64,000 nucleotides of DNA. It comes from an uncultured Lachnospiraceae bacterium. GTDB taxonomy: Bacteria; Bacillota; Clostridia; Lachnospirales; Lachnospiraceae. Below, in pieces: positions 7,695 through 17,458 of this stretch. A model generated the notes under the pieces. The model saw only the letters and a list, made by a program, of their open reading frames with translations, had not been told where the DNA came from and did not search any database. Every line of letters begins with the position of its first letter. Position 1 is the stretch's first letter. Made by a program: the position numbers and the translations under genes. The DNA lies in assembly GCA_947564735.1 (NCBI GenBank), contig CANOEC010000005.1, forward strand, positions 96,416 to 160,415, read 5' to 3'.

Positions 7695-9935
7695 TCACAA
7701 AATCAATTCCCTGATGCGATCTGACAGACCGGTATAACGTCGGTTCTGATAGTTATTATCCACCATCTCCATCAGCGTCTGCCTGCTTCCGAGAATCGTC
7801 ACGCAGTTCTTTGCCCTTGTCACTCCCGTATAGAGCAGGTTTCTGTTAAAAAGCATCCGCGGACCCGACAACAGCGGCATGACCACTGCCGGGTATTCAC
7901 TGCCCTGCGACTTATGGATTGTCACTGCATAGGCAAGCTCGATCTCGTCAAGCTGCGCGTATGGATAAGTCACCCGGCGGTGTTCATCATACTCAACCAC
8001 AACTTCACGCGTATATTCATTGATTTGCACAATCGTTCCCATATCGCCGTTAAAAATACCGCTTCCTTTGTCGATTGGTATCCCGTATCTGCTTACAATC
8101 TCCCACTCCAACTGATAGTTATTCTTAATCTGCATCACTTTGTCCCGCTCCCGCAAGAGCACGTCTCCCGATACATATTCCTGCTTATCATCTGAAGGCG
8201 GATTCAGATACTTCTGCAAAATACCGTTGAGTACCTCCACTCCAAGCCTCCCTTTACGCATCGGCGTCAGAACCTGTATCTCATAGGGTTCAGCACCCAC
8301 ATAAGAAGGAAGCTTCTCTGTGATTAATTGTATCATATGTTTGTATATGACATTAATGTCATTTCTTTCCAGAAAGAAAAAATCCTTGCTCTTATTGTCG
8401 AGCTTCGGTTCCTCTCCCGCATGAATCCGGTGCGCATTCCAGACAATATCGCTTTCCCCGGCCTGACGGAATATTTTCTCCAATATCACCATCGGAAACC
8501 GCCCGCTGTTCATGACATCCTGAAGCACCTGCCCTGCACCGACCGACGGAAGCTGGTTGACATCCCCTACCAGAATCAGCCTTGTTCCCACTGTGATCGC
8601 CTTCAGAAGCGCCTGAAACAAAAAAATATCTACCATCGACATCTCATCGATGATGATCACATCGGCTTCCAGAGGATTTTCTTCGTTGCGCTCAAACCTT
8701 GCCGTCTTCGATTCTTCCGACACGACGCCGTTTAATTCCAGAAGACGGTGTATCGTTCTGGCTTCATAGCCCGTCGCTTCCGTCATGCGCTTTGCCGCTC
8801 TTCCGGTAGGCGCCGCCAGATAAATATCCAGCCCCTCGGAAAGAAAATATCGTATGATAGCGTTAATGGTCGTCGTCTTACCCGTTCCGGGACCGCCCGA
8901 CAAAATGAAAATGCCGTTTTTCACACACTCTTCCACCGATTTCTTCTGTAAGCCATCCAGCTCGATATTCAGTTCCTTTTCCATCCGGTCAATCTTGGCG
9001 GCAATCTCATTTTCTTCCGAGGGAAGTAAATCTCCCTTTGCCGTCACGTTCAAATCATGAAGCATTTTCGCACAATTCAGCTCGGCATAATAATAAATCG
9101 AGGCATAAACCTTGCACTCCGCATCTTTCTTCGCCGCACGCTTGATAATCAGCTTCTTATCCATCGCCAGATTCCCCAGATGCGGTTCCATCACCGATGG
9201 CTCCAGCCCCAGCAGTTCACCTGCCTTTTTCAGCAAAAGTTCCTGCGGCAGATAGCAATGTCCTTCTGCCCCCGCCAGCATCAGCGTATAAAGGATGCCG
9301 CTCCAGATACGATAATCGGAATCAGTATGAATACCGATTTTTGACGCAATCTCATCCGCAATCTTAAACCCGATTCCGTGGATATCCTCAGCCAGTTGAT
9401 AGGGATTTTCTTTCAGGATGCCATACAGCTTCGTTCCGTAGGCTTCATAGATTCGTATTGCAAGCGTATTGGAAATTCCATATTTTTGCAAAAAAGTCAT
9501 CGCTTCCCTTGCGTCGCGCTTCTCATAGACCGCAACCGCAATCTCTCTCGCTTTGCGCTCGCTTATCCCTTTGACTTCCGCCAGCCGCTCCGGTTCCTCT
9601 TCAATGATGCGGTATGTATCGGCACCAAATTTTTTCACAATCCGCGCCGCCAGTGCCTCTCCCACTCCTTTAATCGCCCCTGAACCGAGATATCTTTCTA
9701 TACTGGCAGCATCGTCTGGCGGTACAATTTTGTAGCGTTCTATCTTGAACTGCTCACCATATACCGGATGTGTGGTATACGCTCCTTCTGCCTCTATTGT
9801 TTCCCCTTGATCCGACGTCTTAAAAAAGCCGACGCATGTAATCTCATCCTCGCCACAAAGCAGATTGAGTACCGTGTATCCGTTGTCTGCATTCCTGTAT
9901 ATAATATGCTCGATAAATCCTTTGACAGTGTCCAT
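7695..9935 (-). CDS. recD2: RecD2-type ATP-dependent DNA helicase
   Basis: Superfamily 1B 5'-to-3' helicase that works without RecBC. The 746 residues show the RecD2 layout: an N-terminal OB-like region, helix-hairpin-helix repeats (about 85-200), then the motor with Walker A GGPGTGKTTT near 347, Walker B IIDEMSMVD, and the C-terminal motif YAVTIHKSQGSEYPAVVMP. It is joined to comF and probably co-transcribed. The upstream ribosome site is weak (AGGAAAG far from the ATG). Confidence 0.95.
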   Translation of the reverse strand: MDTVKGFIEHIIYRNADNGYTVLNLLCGEDEITCVGFFKTSDQGETIEAEGAYTTHPVYGEQFKIERYKIVPPDDAASIERYLGSGAIKGVGEALAARIVKKFGADTYRIIEEEPERLAEVKGISERKAREIAVAVYEKRDAREAMTFLQKYGISNTLAIRIYEAYGTKLYGILKENPYQLAEDIHGIGFKIADEIASKIGIHTDSDYRIWSGILYTLMLAGAEGHCYLPQELLLKKAGELLGLEPSVMEPHLGNLAMDKKLIIKRAAKKDAECKVYASIYYYAELNCAKMLHDLNVTAKGDLLPSEENEIAAKIDRMEKELNIELDGLQKKSVEECVKNGIFILSGGPGTGKTTTINAIIRYFLSEGLDIYLAAPTGRAAKRMTEATGYEARTIHRLLELNGVVSEESKTARFERNEENPLEADVIIIDEMSMVDIFLFQALLKAITVGTRLILVGDVNQLPSVGAGQVLQDVMNSGRFPMVILEKIFRQAGESDIVWNAHRIHAGEEPKLDNKSKDFFFLERNDINVIYKHMIQLITEKLPSYVGAEPYEIQVLTPMRKGRLGVEVLNGILQKYLNPPSDDKQEYVSGDVLLRERDKVMQIKNNYQLEWEIVSRYGIPIDKGSGIFNGDMGTIVQINEYTREVVVEYDEHRRVTYPYAQLDEIELAYAVTIHKSQGSEYPAVVMPLLSGPRMLFNRNLLYTGVTRAKNCVTILGSRQTLMEMVDNNYQNRRYTGLSDRIRELIL

Positions 9936-9982
9936 AAAAATACCGTGCTTTCCTAATCAATTATATTGAAGCCTGCAAAACT

Positions 9983-10029
9983 TTGACAGAATTTCCAATT
10001 AGCACAAAAAGGCTGCTTCGCAAGCAGCC
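9983..10029 (-). terminator. Terminator of the flagellar rod block, with hairpin-repeat tail
   Basis: The stem GGCTGCTT / AAGCAGCC (10011-10029) with a 3-nt loop is followed on the minus strand by TTTTTGTGC. The next bases, read on the minus strand, match the tail GGAAATTCTG of the dispersed hairpin repeat found at 13.6, 23.1 and 53.1 kb. It closes the mbl-flgF-flgG-rod-binding block before recD2. Confidence 0.75.
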
Positions 10030-10054
10030 CTTTCATCTGAATACCATATTCGGT

Positions 10055-10417
10055 TTATTCCATGTTATAGTTGCGTTTCGCCTGTTCATACAACAACTGT
10101 GCCAGTGAGTTAGATTTCTCGGAAGCAGTCTGCTCGGATAATTTCTGGATAACCGTATCTTTGAAGCAGTCCACCATATGAGAGGCATATCCTTCCTCTT
10201 CCGTATCGTCGCTGAACACCTTTGCCGTCTTCTCCATTTCCTTGTAAACCTGTTCCCAGAGATATGCTTCAAACTGTTTGCATGCGTCAAAAAGCGCATC
10301 ATCATCAGTCTTCTTTGTCTCGGCAGCATTCTCCAAATTCTTCTGCAGATTTTCCATGGAAATTCTGTTGGCGTCTGTCATATAATCCGTATAGTTCCCT
10401 AATCCTGTTAAGTCCAT
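10055..10417 (-). CDS. Flagellar rod-binding protein (FlgJ N-terminal type)
   Basis: A 120-residue protein with the rod-binding family signature ACKQFEAYLWEQVYKEMEKT at about 45-64, the segment that in FlgJ caps the growing rod. There is no muramidase domain, as is usual in Gram-positive versions. It is the last gene of mbl-flgF-flgG-rod-binding, 157 bp after flgG. That gap contains several small hairpins. Confidence 0.85.
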   Translation of the reverse strand: MDLTGLGNYTDYMTDANRISMENLQKNLENAAETKKTDDDALFDACKQFEAYLWEQVYKEMEKTAKVFSDDTEEEGYASHMVDCFKDTVIQKLSEQTASEKSNSLAQLLYEQAKRNYNME

Positions 10418-10464
10418 ACCGCTTTACCTTCTTATTATGCTTATTCTTCTATCCAATCGATGCA

Positions 10465-10568
10465 GAGAATGCCGGCTTTTCGACATTCTCCCGCATGGGA
10501 AAGACTTGCCTGCAAGTCGTAGTACTTCTCCGCGAAGTCTTTACTGCGAGCAGTTAGGAGTACTTCTC
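10465..10568. repeat. Array of short hairpins between flgG and the rod-binding gene
   Basis: Successive inverted repeats: GAGAATG / CATTCTC (10465-10490), TCCC / GGGA (10489-10500), GACTTGC / GCAAGTC (10503-10518), and a direct repeat AGTACTTCTC at 10521-10530 and 10559-10568. No T-run follows, so this is not a plain terminator. It may be an mRNA processing or stability element or a mobile palindromic repeat. Confidence 0.5.
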
Positions 10569-10574
10569 ATGCTT

Positions 10575-11393
10575 TTACCGTTTCAAATTATTAGCCACTT
10601 CCATCATAGAATCCGAAGTCGTGATTGCCTTAGAGTTCATCTCATAGGCACGCTGTGCCACAATCAGATTCACCATCTCATTCGCAACCTGTACGTTGGA
10701 TCCTTCCAGATACCCCTGCACAATTCTGCTCTTACGAACATCAGCATTGGTCTCTTCATTAATCGCTCTGCCGCTGGCGTCTGTCACTGCAAACAACGTA
10801 TCGCCTATTCTGTTAAGACCGCCGGGGTTATTGAACTGGAACAATGCAAGTTTCATACCAATCGGCTGCGGATTGTTATTCTCATCCGGATAACAGATTT
10901 CTCCGTCTTCACTGATTGACAGTCTGTTCGCAATATAGCTGCGGTCCAGATTCACTTCTCTTCCTGTCGTCATAAGTACCGGAAGACCGTCAGCATTGGT
11001 CAGCGTAATTCTGTTATTGCCTGTTAATGCCCATGTAAAGTCACCATTTCGCGTATAGTATGTATTACCGTCTTCCCCACGGATAGCGAAGAAACCGTCT
11101 CCCTCAATCGCAAATGCCGTATCACTCTGGGAATCCAGCAGACTTCCCTGTGTAAAGATGGAATTAATAGAGGAAATCCGGACACCTAATCCAACCTGTG
11201 AACTGGTAGGCTTCGGATTACCGTTCGCCGTTGTAGTCACCGACTGCAGATTCTGGTACAAGAGCGACTTAAACTGTGCCACCTGCGCCTTGTATCCCGC
11301 CGAGTTAACGTTCGCCAGATTATTAGCAATCGTATCTACATTTGCCTGCTGTGCATTCATACCGGTCGCTGCCGACCACAAACTCCTAACCAT
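10575..11393 (-). CDS. flgG: Flagellar basal-body rod protein FlgG
   Basis: Distal rod subunit exported by the flagellar type III system. The 272 residues begin with the rod/hook N-terminal signature MNAQQANVDTIANNLANVNS. The central FlgE/F/G domain contains EGDGFFAIRG. The protein ends in the C-terminal signature ANEMVNLIVAQRAYEMNSKA. It is 12 bp downstream of flgF, equivalent to flhO-flhP after mbl in Bacillus. AGGAGG precedes the ATG. Confidence 0.93.
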   Translation of the reverse strand: MVRSLWSAATGMNAQQANVDTIANNLANVNSAGYKAQVAQFKSLLYQNLQSVTTTANGNPKPTSSQVGLGVRISSINSIFTQGSLLDSQSDTAFAIEGDGFFAIRGEDGNTYYTRNGDFTWALTGNNRITLTNADGLPVLMTTGREVNLDRSYIANRLSISEDGEICYPDENNNPQPIGMKLALFQFNNPGGLNRIGDTLFAVTDASGRAINEETNADVRKSRIVQGYLEGSNVQVANEMVNLIVAQRAYEMNSKAITTSDSMMEVANNLKR

Positions 11394-11405
11394 AATTTAC
11401 GCCTC

Positions 11406-12260
11406 CTATAATTTACCTAACTGATTTACTGCGATGTCAAGCGATTCATCGTATGTGGTAATCACCTTCTGATTGCTGTCATACTGCCTCTGGATGGCAA
11501 TCATATTAACCATCTCTGTCACAATGGACATATTTGCCATCTCCAGCACACCGGCACGGATATCCGCTTCCGTTTCTATCTCCGTCGCACCATCAATCGT
11601 CCGGAAGAAATTCTCACCGTAGCGCTCCAGATAATCGTAATCTTCAAAATCCGTCAAACCGACGGTTGCAACCTGCTCGCCTTCCTGCGTAATATTGCCA
11701 TCGCGGTCAATACTCACGGGCAGCGCAGTGTTCAATCGGATATGCCGTCCGTTTTCATCCAGTACAAAGTCCCCATCCTGCGTCATCAGATTCCCCTGAC
11801 GATCCATCGTGAAATTGCCGTCCCGCGTATACATGGTAAACGTCTCGCCTGCCTTATTTGTATACTCGACCGCAAAGAAACCGTTCCCGGCAATCGCAAG
11901 ATCCAGCGGGTTATTTGTCACTTTCATGGGGCCTTCCGAATAGTCCACATAATTCTCACCTGTCTTTACACCGAGGTTCATGCCGACTCTCGTGACTCTG
12001 TTCTGCAGGTAATCCTCATTCGCCTCATTGTTTAATTCATATTCATCGACGCCCTTCGGTGTGCTGATTAACCTCGGAATGTTGCCAGCTTCAGACAAAT
12101 CCTTGATTTTGTAAGCCAGCACACTGTCAAATGCCTGACTTGTCGCCCCTTCCTTCTTGAAGCCGTTGGTGTCCGCATTCGCCAGATTATTCGTCATAAC
12201 GTCCATTCTATGCTGTTCGTTAATCATTCCCGTGTACGCCGTGTACAATCCCTTAAGCAT
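11406..12260 (-). CDS. flgF: Flagellar hook-basal body protein, FlgF type
   Basis: Proximal rod protein of the FlgE/F/G family, 284 residues. N-terminal MTNNLANADTNGFKKEG, central AGNGFFAVEY and C-terminal VTEMVNMIAIQRQYDSNQKV are all visible. It is equivalent in position to Bacillus flhO, directly after mbl (22-bp gap). FlgF and FlgG are close paralogues, so the F/G split rests on gene order and the somewhat less typical central domain. Confidence 0.87.
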   Translation of the reverse strand: MLKGLYTAYTGMINEQHRMDVMTNNLANADTNGFKKEGATSQAFDSVLAYKIKDLSEAGNIPRLISTPKGVDEYELNNEANEDYLQNRVTRVGMNLGVKTGENYVDYSEGPMKVTNNPLDLAIAGNGFFAVEYTNKAGETFTMYTRDGNFTMDRQGNLMTQDGDFVLDENGRHIRLNTALPVSIDRDGNITQEGEQVATVGLTDFEDYDYLERYGENFFRTIDGATEIETEADIRAGVLEMANMSIVTEMVNMIAIQRQYDSNQKVITTYDESLDIAVNQLGKL

Positions 12261-12282
12261 AAGTATTCCGCCTTCCCGTCTG

Positions 12283-13275
12283 CTAATCTTCGCGGTATCC
12301 CGCTAAAAATTCTACATACTTACCAGTGCCGACAGCCACCGCCGTCATCGGGTCTTCCGCAGTCATCGTATTGATTCCGGTCTTTGCCGCAATCAAATCT
12401 TCCAATCCCCGCAGCAGACTTCCGCCGCCGGTCAGCACGATGCCTCTGTCTGCAATATCCGCCGCCAGCTCCGGAGGGGTTTTCTCCAAAACACTGTGAA
12501 TCGTCTCCACAATCTGTACGGTCGTCTCATGGAGCGCTTCTTCCGTCTCCTCCGACGATACCTTGACAGTACGCGGAAGTCCCGTGACCAGATTACGTCC
12601 TCTGACGTCCATATAGTCCACTTCCGGTCTTTTGAAAGCCGATCCGATTTTTATCTTCAAGTCCTCCGCTGTTCTTTCACCAATCAGCAGATTGTGTTTC
12701 TTACGCATATAACGCACAATTGCCTCGTCAAAATCATCTCCGGCAATCTTAATGGAAGCGCTGACAACCGTACCACCCAGCGAAATAACCGCAATGTCGG
12801 AAGTACCACCGCCGATATCAACAATCATGTTGCCACACGGCTTGGAAATATCAATTCCTGCACCGATTGCCGCCGCAATAGGCTCCTCGATAATAGATAC
12901 CTCTCTGGCGCCTGCCTGATAGGTTGCATCCTCAACCGCCTTCTTCTCTACTTCCGTAACGCCGCTGGGTACGCATACCGCGATGCGGGGCTTACGAAAT
13001 GTCTTTTTACCGAGCGCTTTCTGAATAAAATATTTCATCATTTTCTCGGTAACCTGATAATCAGAGATAACGCCTTGACGAAGCGGTCTGACTGCAACGA
13101 TATTACCCGGCGTTCTTCCGAGCATCAATCTCGCATCCTCACCAATCGCCTTAATCTTATTTGTATCTCTATCAAAAGCTACAACTGAGGGCTCCTTCAG
13201 CACAACTCCCTTCCCTCTGATGTAGACCAATATGCTGGCTGTACCCAAATCAATTCCGATATCCGTGTATTGCAT
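12283..13275 (-). CDS. mbl: MreB-family cell-shape protein (Mbl type)
   Basis: Actin-like filament that guides lateral wall synthesis under the membrane. The 330-residue length is usual. The ATP-binding phosphate loop DIGIDLGTASILVY at the N-terminus, the second phosphate motif NMIVDIGGGTSDIAVI near 160 and the adenosine motif GIVLTGGGSLLRGL near 285 are intact. I favour Mbl over MreB because mreC and mreD are absent and the flagellar genes flgF and flgG follow, as in Bacillus mbl-flhO-flhP. Confidence 0.93.
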   Translation of the reverse strand: MQYTDIGIDLGTASILVYIRGKGVVLKEPSVVAFDRDTNKIKAIGEDARLMLGRTPGNIVAVRPLRQGVISDYQVTEKMMKYFIQKALGKKTFRKPRIAVCVPSGVTEVEKKAVEDATYQAGAREVSIIEEPIAAAIGAGIDISKPCGNMIVDIGGGTSDIAVISLGGTVVSASIKIAGDDFDEAIVRYMRKKHNLLIGERTAEDLKIKIGSAFKRPEVDYMDVRGRNLVTGLPRTVKVSSEETEEALHETTVQIVETIHSVLEKTPPELAADIADRGIVLTGGGSLLRGLEDLIAAKTGINTMTAEDPMTAVAVGTGKYVEFLAGYRED

Positions 13276-13392
13276 TCCCTTCGATCCCCTTTCCCTTGGT
13301 CTCTCTATAATAATTTCCAGTTGCTGTCAAACTAAACATCGATATGATATCGCAGTTTCCTACAGAATAAAAAAGCGCAATATGCTGGATAT

Positions 13393-13420
13393 ATTATAAC
13401 CTAAAGAAATGGTTTTTCAA
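13393..13420 (-). promoter_or_regulatory. Predicted promoter of the mbl-flagellar block
   Basis: TTGAAA (13415-13420), a 16-bp spacer and TATAAT (13393-13398) lie about 120 bp before mbl. The 348-bp gene-free stretch 13276-13623 holds this promoter, a terminator (13459-13504) and one hairpin repeat (13572-13622). Confidence 0.6.
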
Positions 13421-13458
13421 AGGTTTTTATTATATTTTTTAAAAATTTCCTTGTTATA

Positions 13459-13504
13459 TAAAAAAACACCAAAAGCAGAACGGTTCCTTCCGTCCTGTTT
13501 TTGG
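13459..13504 (-). terminator. Terminator after the coiled-coil gene
   Basis: A long stem with small symmetric mismatches (CCAAAA, CAG and CGG pairing with CCG, CTG and TTTTGG, 13469-13504) is followed on the minus strand by TGTTTTTTTATA. Confidence 0.7.
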
Positions 13505-13571
13505 CATCCGTGCCTTACGTTTTCTTTATCGGTCGGACTCTCTCTTTTCTTAACCCCTATCTGCAAGAAAA

Positions 13572-13622
13572 CAAGAAAATCTGCTTCGCAGATTATCTTG
13601 TTCTTTGGCGAAATTCCCTATT
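13572..13622. repeat. Intergenic hairpin repeat, single-hairpin copy
   Basis: A 13-bp stem with one mismatch around the triloop TTC (13572-13600, core AATCTGCTTCGCAGATT) is followed by the family tail GAAATTCCCTAT (from about 13610). It lies directly after the stop codon of the coiled-coil gene. Copies of the same core occur at 23.1 and 53.1 kb. Confidence 0.8.
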
Positions 13623-13623
13623 C

Positions 13624-14274
13624 TCAGATTCGCAAGTCTATTGGTGTGTATAATTTCTCCTCAACCTGTTCTTGCACTTGTTTTTCTATTTGTTTTTCTT
13701 CTACCTGCTCCTCTATGGATTTCATTATCGGAACATCTGTCGGCTGTGCCCCTTCGACGCCCTCCGCATTTTTCCCAGCGGTCTCGCCCGGCAGTTCCTG
13801 CTGTATTTTGGCGATTTCGTCCTGCAGCTCCTCCTGCATTTCGGCGGCTTCGTCCAGCACTTCGTCCATCATTTCGTCCAACACGCCTTTCTCGATTCCC
13901 AGCGCTTCTTCCGCCATATCTTCCAGTCTCTCTTCGGCTGTCTTCGGTTCTGATTTCTCTATTGCCTTTGCTATCTTCTCCCCGCGCTCCCTTGATTCAT
14001 CCATGATATGCATCATCTGTTCGCTATTATAAGCAGATTTTGCCGCAACAATCTGATCCTCGTAAGAATGGAACATCTCAAGCTTCTTGGCAATTTCTTC
14101 CACAGTTTCGCATTTCATGTTCCTCAGATTATCCTTCTGTTTCTCGAAAAAGGCAATCTTGCTGTCCCGCTCCTCCTGTCGCTGCATTTTCTGTTGCGTA
14201 CTCTTCAGTCCATTCCCACCGGTAAACATTCCATTTAAGATAACGCTGTTCAGTTTCTGCATGCTAATATTCAT
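13624..14274 (-). CDS. Glutamate-rich coiled-coil protein, function unknown
   Basis: 216 residues, mostly charged heptad-like helix. After a short N-terminus (about 1-25) the protein is dominated by E, K, Q and M, with an acidic stretch near 110-145 (DEMMDEVLDEAAEMQEELQDE) broken to its key residues: paired acidic runs spaced by hydrophobics. A second coil at about 187-205 repeats the EEQVEEKQ pattern. No signal peptide or membrane segment is seen. A ribosome site (GGGAGA) precedes the ATG. It lies between uvrA and the mbl-flagellar block with its own terminator, so it may be a separate unit. A cytoplasmic scaffold or a flagella-linked protein is possible. No family is recognised. Confidence 0.65.
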   Translation of the reverse strand: MNISMQKLNSVILNGMFTGGNGLKSTQQKMQRQEERDSKIAFFEKQKDNLRNMKCETVEEIAKKLEMFHSYEDQIVAAKSAYNSEQMMHIMDESRERGEKIAKAIEKSEPKTAEERLEDMAEEALGIEKGVLDEMMDEVLDEAAEMQEELQDEIAKIQQELPGETAGKNAEGVEGAQPTDVPIMKSIEEQVEEKQIEKQVQEQVEEKLYTPIDLRI

Positions 14275-14335
14275 AAGCCTGTTCTCCCGTCTATTCGATA
14301 GTTACCCTATTCCAAAATGTTGCAATTTCTTGGCT

Positions 14336-14364
14336 GCATAAATTGTGAATCAGAGAATTTATGC
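14336..14364. promoter_or_regulatory. 9-bp inverted repeat upstream of the coiled-coil gene
   Basis: GCATAAATT (14336-14344) and AATTTATGC (14356-14364) form a perfect inverted repeat 60-90 bp before the start at 14274. No T-run follows on either strand, so an operator is likelier than a terminator. The rest of the 230-bp gap to uvrA shows nothing else clear. Confidence 0.35.
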
Positions 14365-14504
14365 AACCTTTTGCTATATATCATATATCGTCAGGAAAAC
14401 AATTGACATCCAGCCGTCTACAGATGATTTCATAACAATTTCCAGATGTTTCACGGCATTTACCGTCGCCGGCAGCCGAAACACTTACAGAAAAAAAATC
14501 CGTT

Positions 14505-17390
14505 CTATTCTTTATGCTGATTCCGCGCATACTTGTCAAGCATCTTTTTCACATAAATACCCGTATAGGAATCCGGATGCTTGGCAATCTGTTCCGGTGT
14601 GCCCTGCGCAATGACAGTTCCGCCACCGTCACCTCCCTCCGGTCCCATATCGATAATATAGTCCGCAGTCTTAATCACATCCAGATTATGCTCAATGACT
14701 ACCACCGTGTTTCCGCCTTCCGCCAGCTTGTGCAGAATGTCTACTAACTTGTGCACATCCGCAAAGTGCAGTCCGGTTGTCGGCTCATCCAGAATATAAA
14801 TCGTCTTGCCCGTGCTGCGCTTACTCAGCTCCGTCGCCAGCTTGATACGCTGTGCTTCTCCGCCGGACAACGTCGTGGATGGCTGACCCAGTTTTACATA
14901 GGACAATCCTACGTCATACAAGGTCTCTATCTTGCGGCGGATAGAGGGAAGATTTTCAAAGAACGGTACTGCCTCCTCGACTGTCATATCCAGCACGTCA
15001 AAAATACTTTTACCCTTATATTTTACTTCCAGCGTTTCTCTATTGTATCGCTTTCCGCCGCACACCTCGCAGGGTACATAAACGTCCGGGAGGAAATGCA
15101 TTTCTATCTTAATGATACCGTCTCCGCCGCACGCCTCACAGCGTCCGCCCTTAACATTAAAACTGAACCTTCCTTTTTTATAGCCTCGTGCTTTTGCATC
15201 CTGTGTCGAGGCAAATAAATCTCTAATCTGGTCAAACACACCCGTATAGGTTGCCGGATTGGAACGCGGTGTCCTGCCGATAGGCGACTGGTCGATATCA
15301 ATCACTTTATCCAGCTGTTCGATTCCCTCAATCTTCGTGTGCTTACCGGGAATGCAGCGCGCCCTGTTCAAATCTCTTGCTAAATGCTTATAAAGAATCT
15401 CATTGACCAGCGAACTCTTACCAGAGCCGGACACACCCGTCACACAAGTCAAAATGCCAAGCGGAATCTTGACGTCTATTTTTTTCAGATTATTCTCCTG
15501 TGCTCCTCTGACCGTCAGATAACCCGTAGGCTTTCTTCTCTCCGAAGGCACCGGAATCTGCAGTCTGCCGCTCAAATACTGTCCTGTAATGGATCCCTCC
15601 ACCTGCATGATTTCCTGCGCCGTGCCCTGTGCGACTACCTCTCCGCCGTGGGAACCCGCCCCCGGTCCGATATCCACCACATGGTCAGCCGCCAACATCG
15701 TATCTTCATCATGCTCTACCACAATCAGCGTATTCCCCAAATCTTTCAGATTCTTGAGCGCCGCAATCAGTTTATCATTATCCCTCTGATGCAGCCCGAT
15801 GCTCGGTTCATCCAGAATATAGCACACGCCCACCAATCCGGAACCAATCTGCGTTGCCAGTCTGATACGCTGTGCCTCGCCGCCGGACAGGCTTCCCGTG
15901 GCACGGGACAGAGACAAATATTCCAGTCCGACTTCCATCAGAAAGCCGACCCTTGCACGGATTTCCTTCAATATCCTCTTACCGATTAATTCCTGCTGTT
16001 TCGTCAGCTCCATTTCTCCGATAAACGAGTGCAGCTTATGAATCGACATGGAAGTAATCTCATAGATATTCTTGTCGCAGACTGTCACCGCAAGAGATTC
16101 TTTCTTCAGGCGCATACCTTTACATTCTTTACACGGCGTAATGCGCATATAACTTTCATATTCCTGCTTGATGATATCGGAGCCCGTCTCGCGGTATTTC
16201 CGCTCCATATTTTTGATTAAGCCTTCAAACGCAATCGGATAGACGCCTTTGCCCCGCTGCCCTTCGTAGTACACTTCCACTTTTCTACCGTCGGTGCCGT
16301 AACAGATAACGTCCTGCGCTTTCTGTGAAAGCTGCTCGTAAGGTGTGTCCATGCTAAACTTATATTCCTTTGCCAGCGCCTGCAAAACCGCGTTCGTAAA
16401 GCTCCCCTCCGAACCGCTGGACTGCCAGCCCATCGAACAGATTGCACCTTCTCGCAGACTGAGGCTCTTGTCCGGAATCATCAAATCAATATCAAACTCC
16501 ATCCTATAACCTAACCCGAAACATTCCGGACAGGCGCCGAACGGATTGTTGAAGGAAAAGCTTCTCGGTTCAATCTCCCCAATGCTGATTCCACAGTCCG
16601 GGCAGGCAAAATTCTGGCTGAAATTAATGGACTCACCGCCTATCACGTCCAGAATCATCAGTCCTTCCGCCAGTGCAAACACATTCTCAATAGAATCCGT
16701 CAGGCGCCTCTCAATTCCCTCTTTGACAACGAGACGGTCTACGATGATTTCTATGTTGTGCTTGATATTTTTTTCCATAGGAATCTCTTCGGATAAATCG
16801 TACAGATTGCCATCCACGCGCACGCGCACATAACCGCTTTTCTTCGCGCGCTCAAATACTTTGGCATGCTCGCCCTTCCTGCCCCGCACCACCGGCGCAA
16901 GGAGCTGTATCTTTGTCCCTTCCGGCATACCTAATATCTGGTCTACAATCTGGTCTACCGTCTGCCGCTTAATCTCCCTGCCGCATTTCGGACAATGCGG
17001 AATCCCGATTCTGGCATACAATAATCTGAAATAATCATATATCTCTGTCACCGTACCGACCGTCGAACGAGGATTCCGGTTCGTCGACTTCTGGTCAATG
17101 GAAATCGCAGGAGACAACCCCTCTATCTTCTCCACATTGGGCTTCTCCATCTGTCCGAGGAACTGTCGCGCATAAGAAGACAGCGATTCCATATATCTTC
17201 TCTGTCCCTCGGCATAAATTGTATCAAAAGCAAGCGAAGACTTACCGGAACCGGATAATCCCGTAAGAACGACAAATTCATTTCTGGGAATATCCACGTT
17301 TAAATTCTTTAAATTATGCTCGTTCGCTCCGCGAATCTTTATATATTCCCGCGGACGCATCTTAATCGTGTCTGACATATGAATAACCAT
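14505..17390 (-). CDS. uvrA: UvrABC system protein A
   Basis: Damage-sensing ATPase of nucleotide excision repair, acting as a dimer that loads UvrB. The 961 residues contain two ABC cassettes. Walker A motifs are [15 protein letters not shown] near residue 42 and [15 protein letters not shown] near 645. Two ABC signatures ([17 protein letters not shown] and [17 protein letters not shown]) and Zn-binding Cys pairs ([19 protein letters not shown]...CEVCGGKR) are present. It follows uvrB after 68 bp; the pair is most likely one SOS-controlled transcript. Confidence 0.97.
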   Translation of the reverse strand: MVIHMSDTIKMRPREYIKIRGANEHNLKNLNVDIPRNEFVVLTGLSGSGKSSLAFDTIYAEGQRRYMESLSSYARQFLGQMEKPNVEKIEGLSPAISIDQKSTNRNPRSTVGTVTEIYDYFRLLYARIGIPHCPKCGREIKRQTVDQIVDQILGMPEGTKIQLLAPVVRGRKGEHAKVFERAKKSGYVRVRVDGNLYDLSEEIPMEKNIKHNIEIIVDRLVVKEGIERRLTDSIENVFALAEGLMILDVIGGESINFSQNFACPDCGISIGEIEPRSFSFNNPFGACPECFGLGYRMEFDIDLMIPDKSLSLREGAICSMGWQSSGSEGSFTNAVLQALAKEYKFSMDTPYEQLSQKAQDVICYGTDGRKVEVYYEGQRGKGVYPIAFEGLIKNMERKYRETGSDIIKQEYESYMRITPCKECKGMRLKKESLAVTVCDKNIYEITSMSIHKLHSFIGEMELTKQQELIGKRILKEIRARVGFLMEVGLEYLSLSRATGSLSGGEAQRIRLATQIGSGLVGVCYILDEPSIGLHQRDNDKLIAALKNLKDLGNTLIVVEHDEDTMLAADHVVDIGPGAGSHGGEVVAQGTAQEIMQVEGSITGQYLSGRLQIPVPSERRKPTGYLTVRGAQENNLKKIDVKIPLGILTCVTGVSGSGKSSLVNEILYKHLARDLNRARCIPGKHTKIEGIEQLDKVIDIDQSPIGRTPRSNPATYTGVFDQIRDLFASTQDAKARGYKKGRFSFNVKGGRCEACGGDGIIKIEMHFLPDVYVPCEVCGGKRYNRETLEVKYKGKSIFDVLDMTVEEAVPFFENLPSIRRKIETLYDVGLSYVKLGQPSTTLSGGEAQRIKLATELSKRSTGKTIYILDEPTTGLHFADVHKLVDILHKLAEGGNTVVVIEHNLDVIKTADYIIDMGPEGGDGGGTVIAQGTPEQIAKHPDSYTGIYVKKMLDKYARNQHKE

Positions 17391-17458
17391 AACCCTTTCT
17401 CAACCTGCAAATGAAATTCGCAGGCACAATATTTGCAAATCAGATAAATTCTTTTGTG

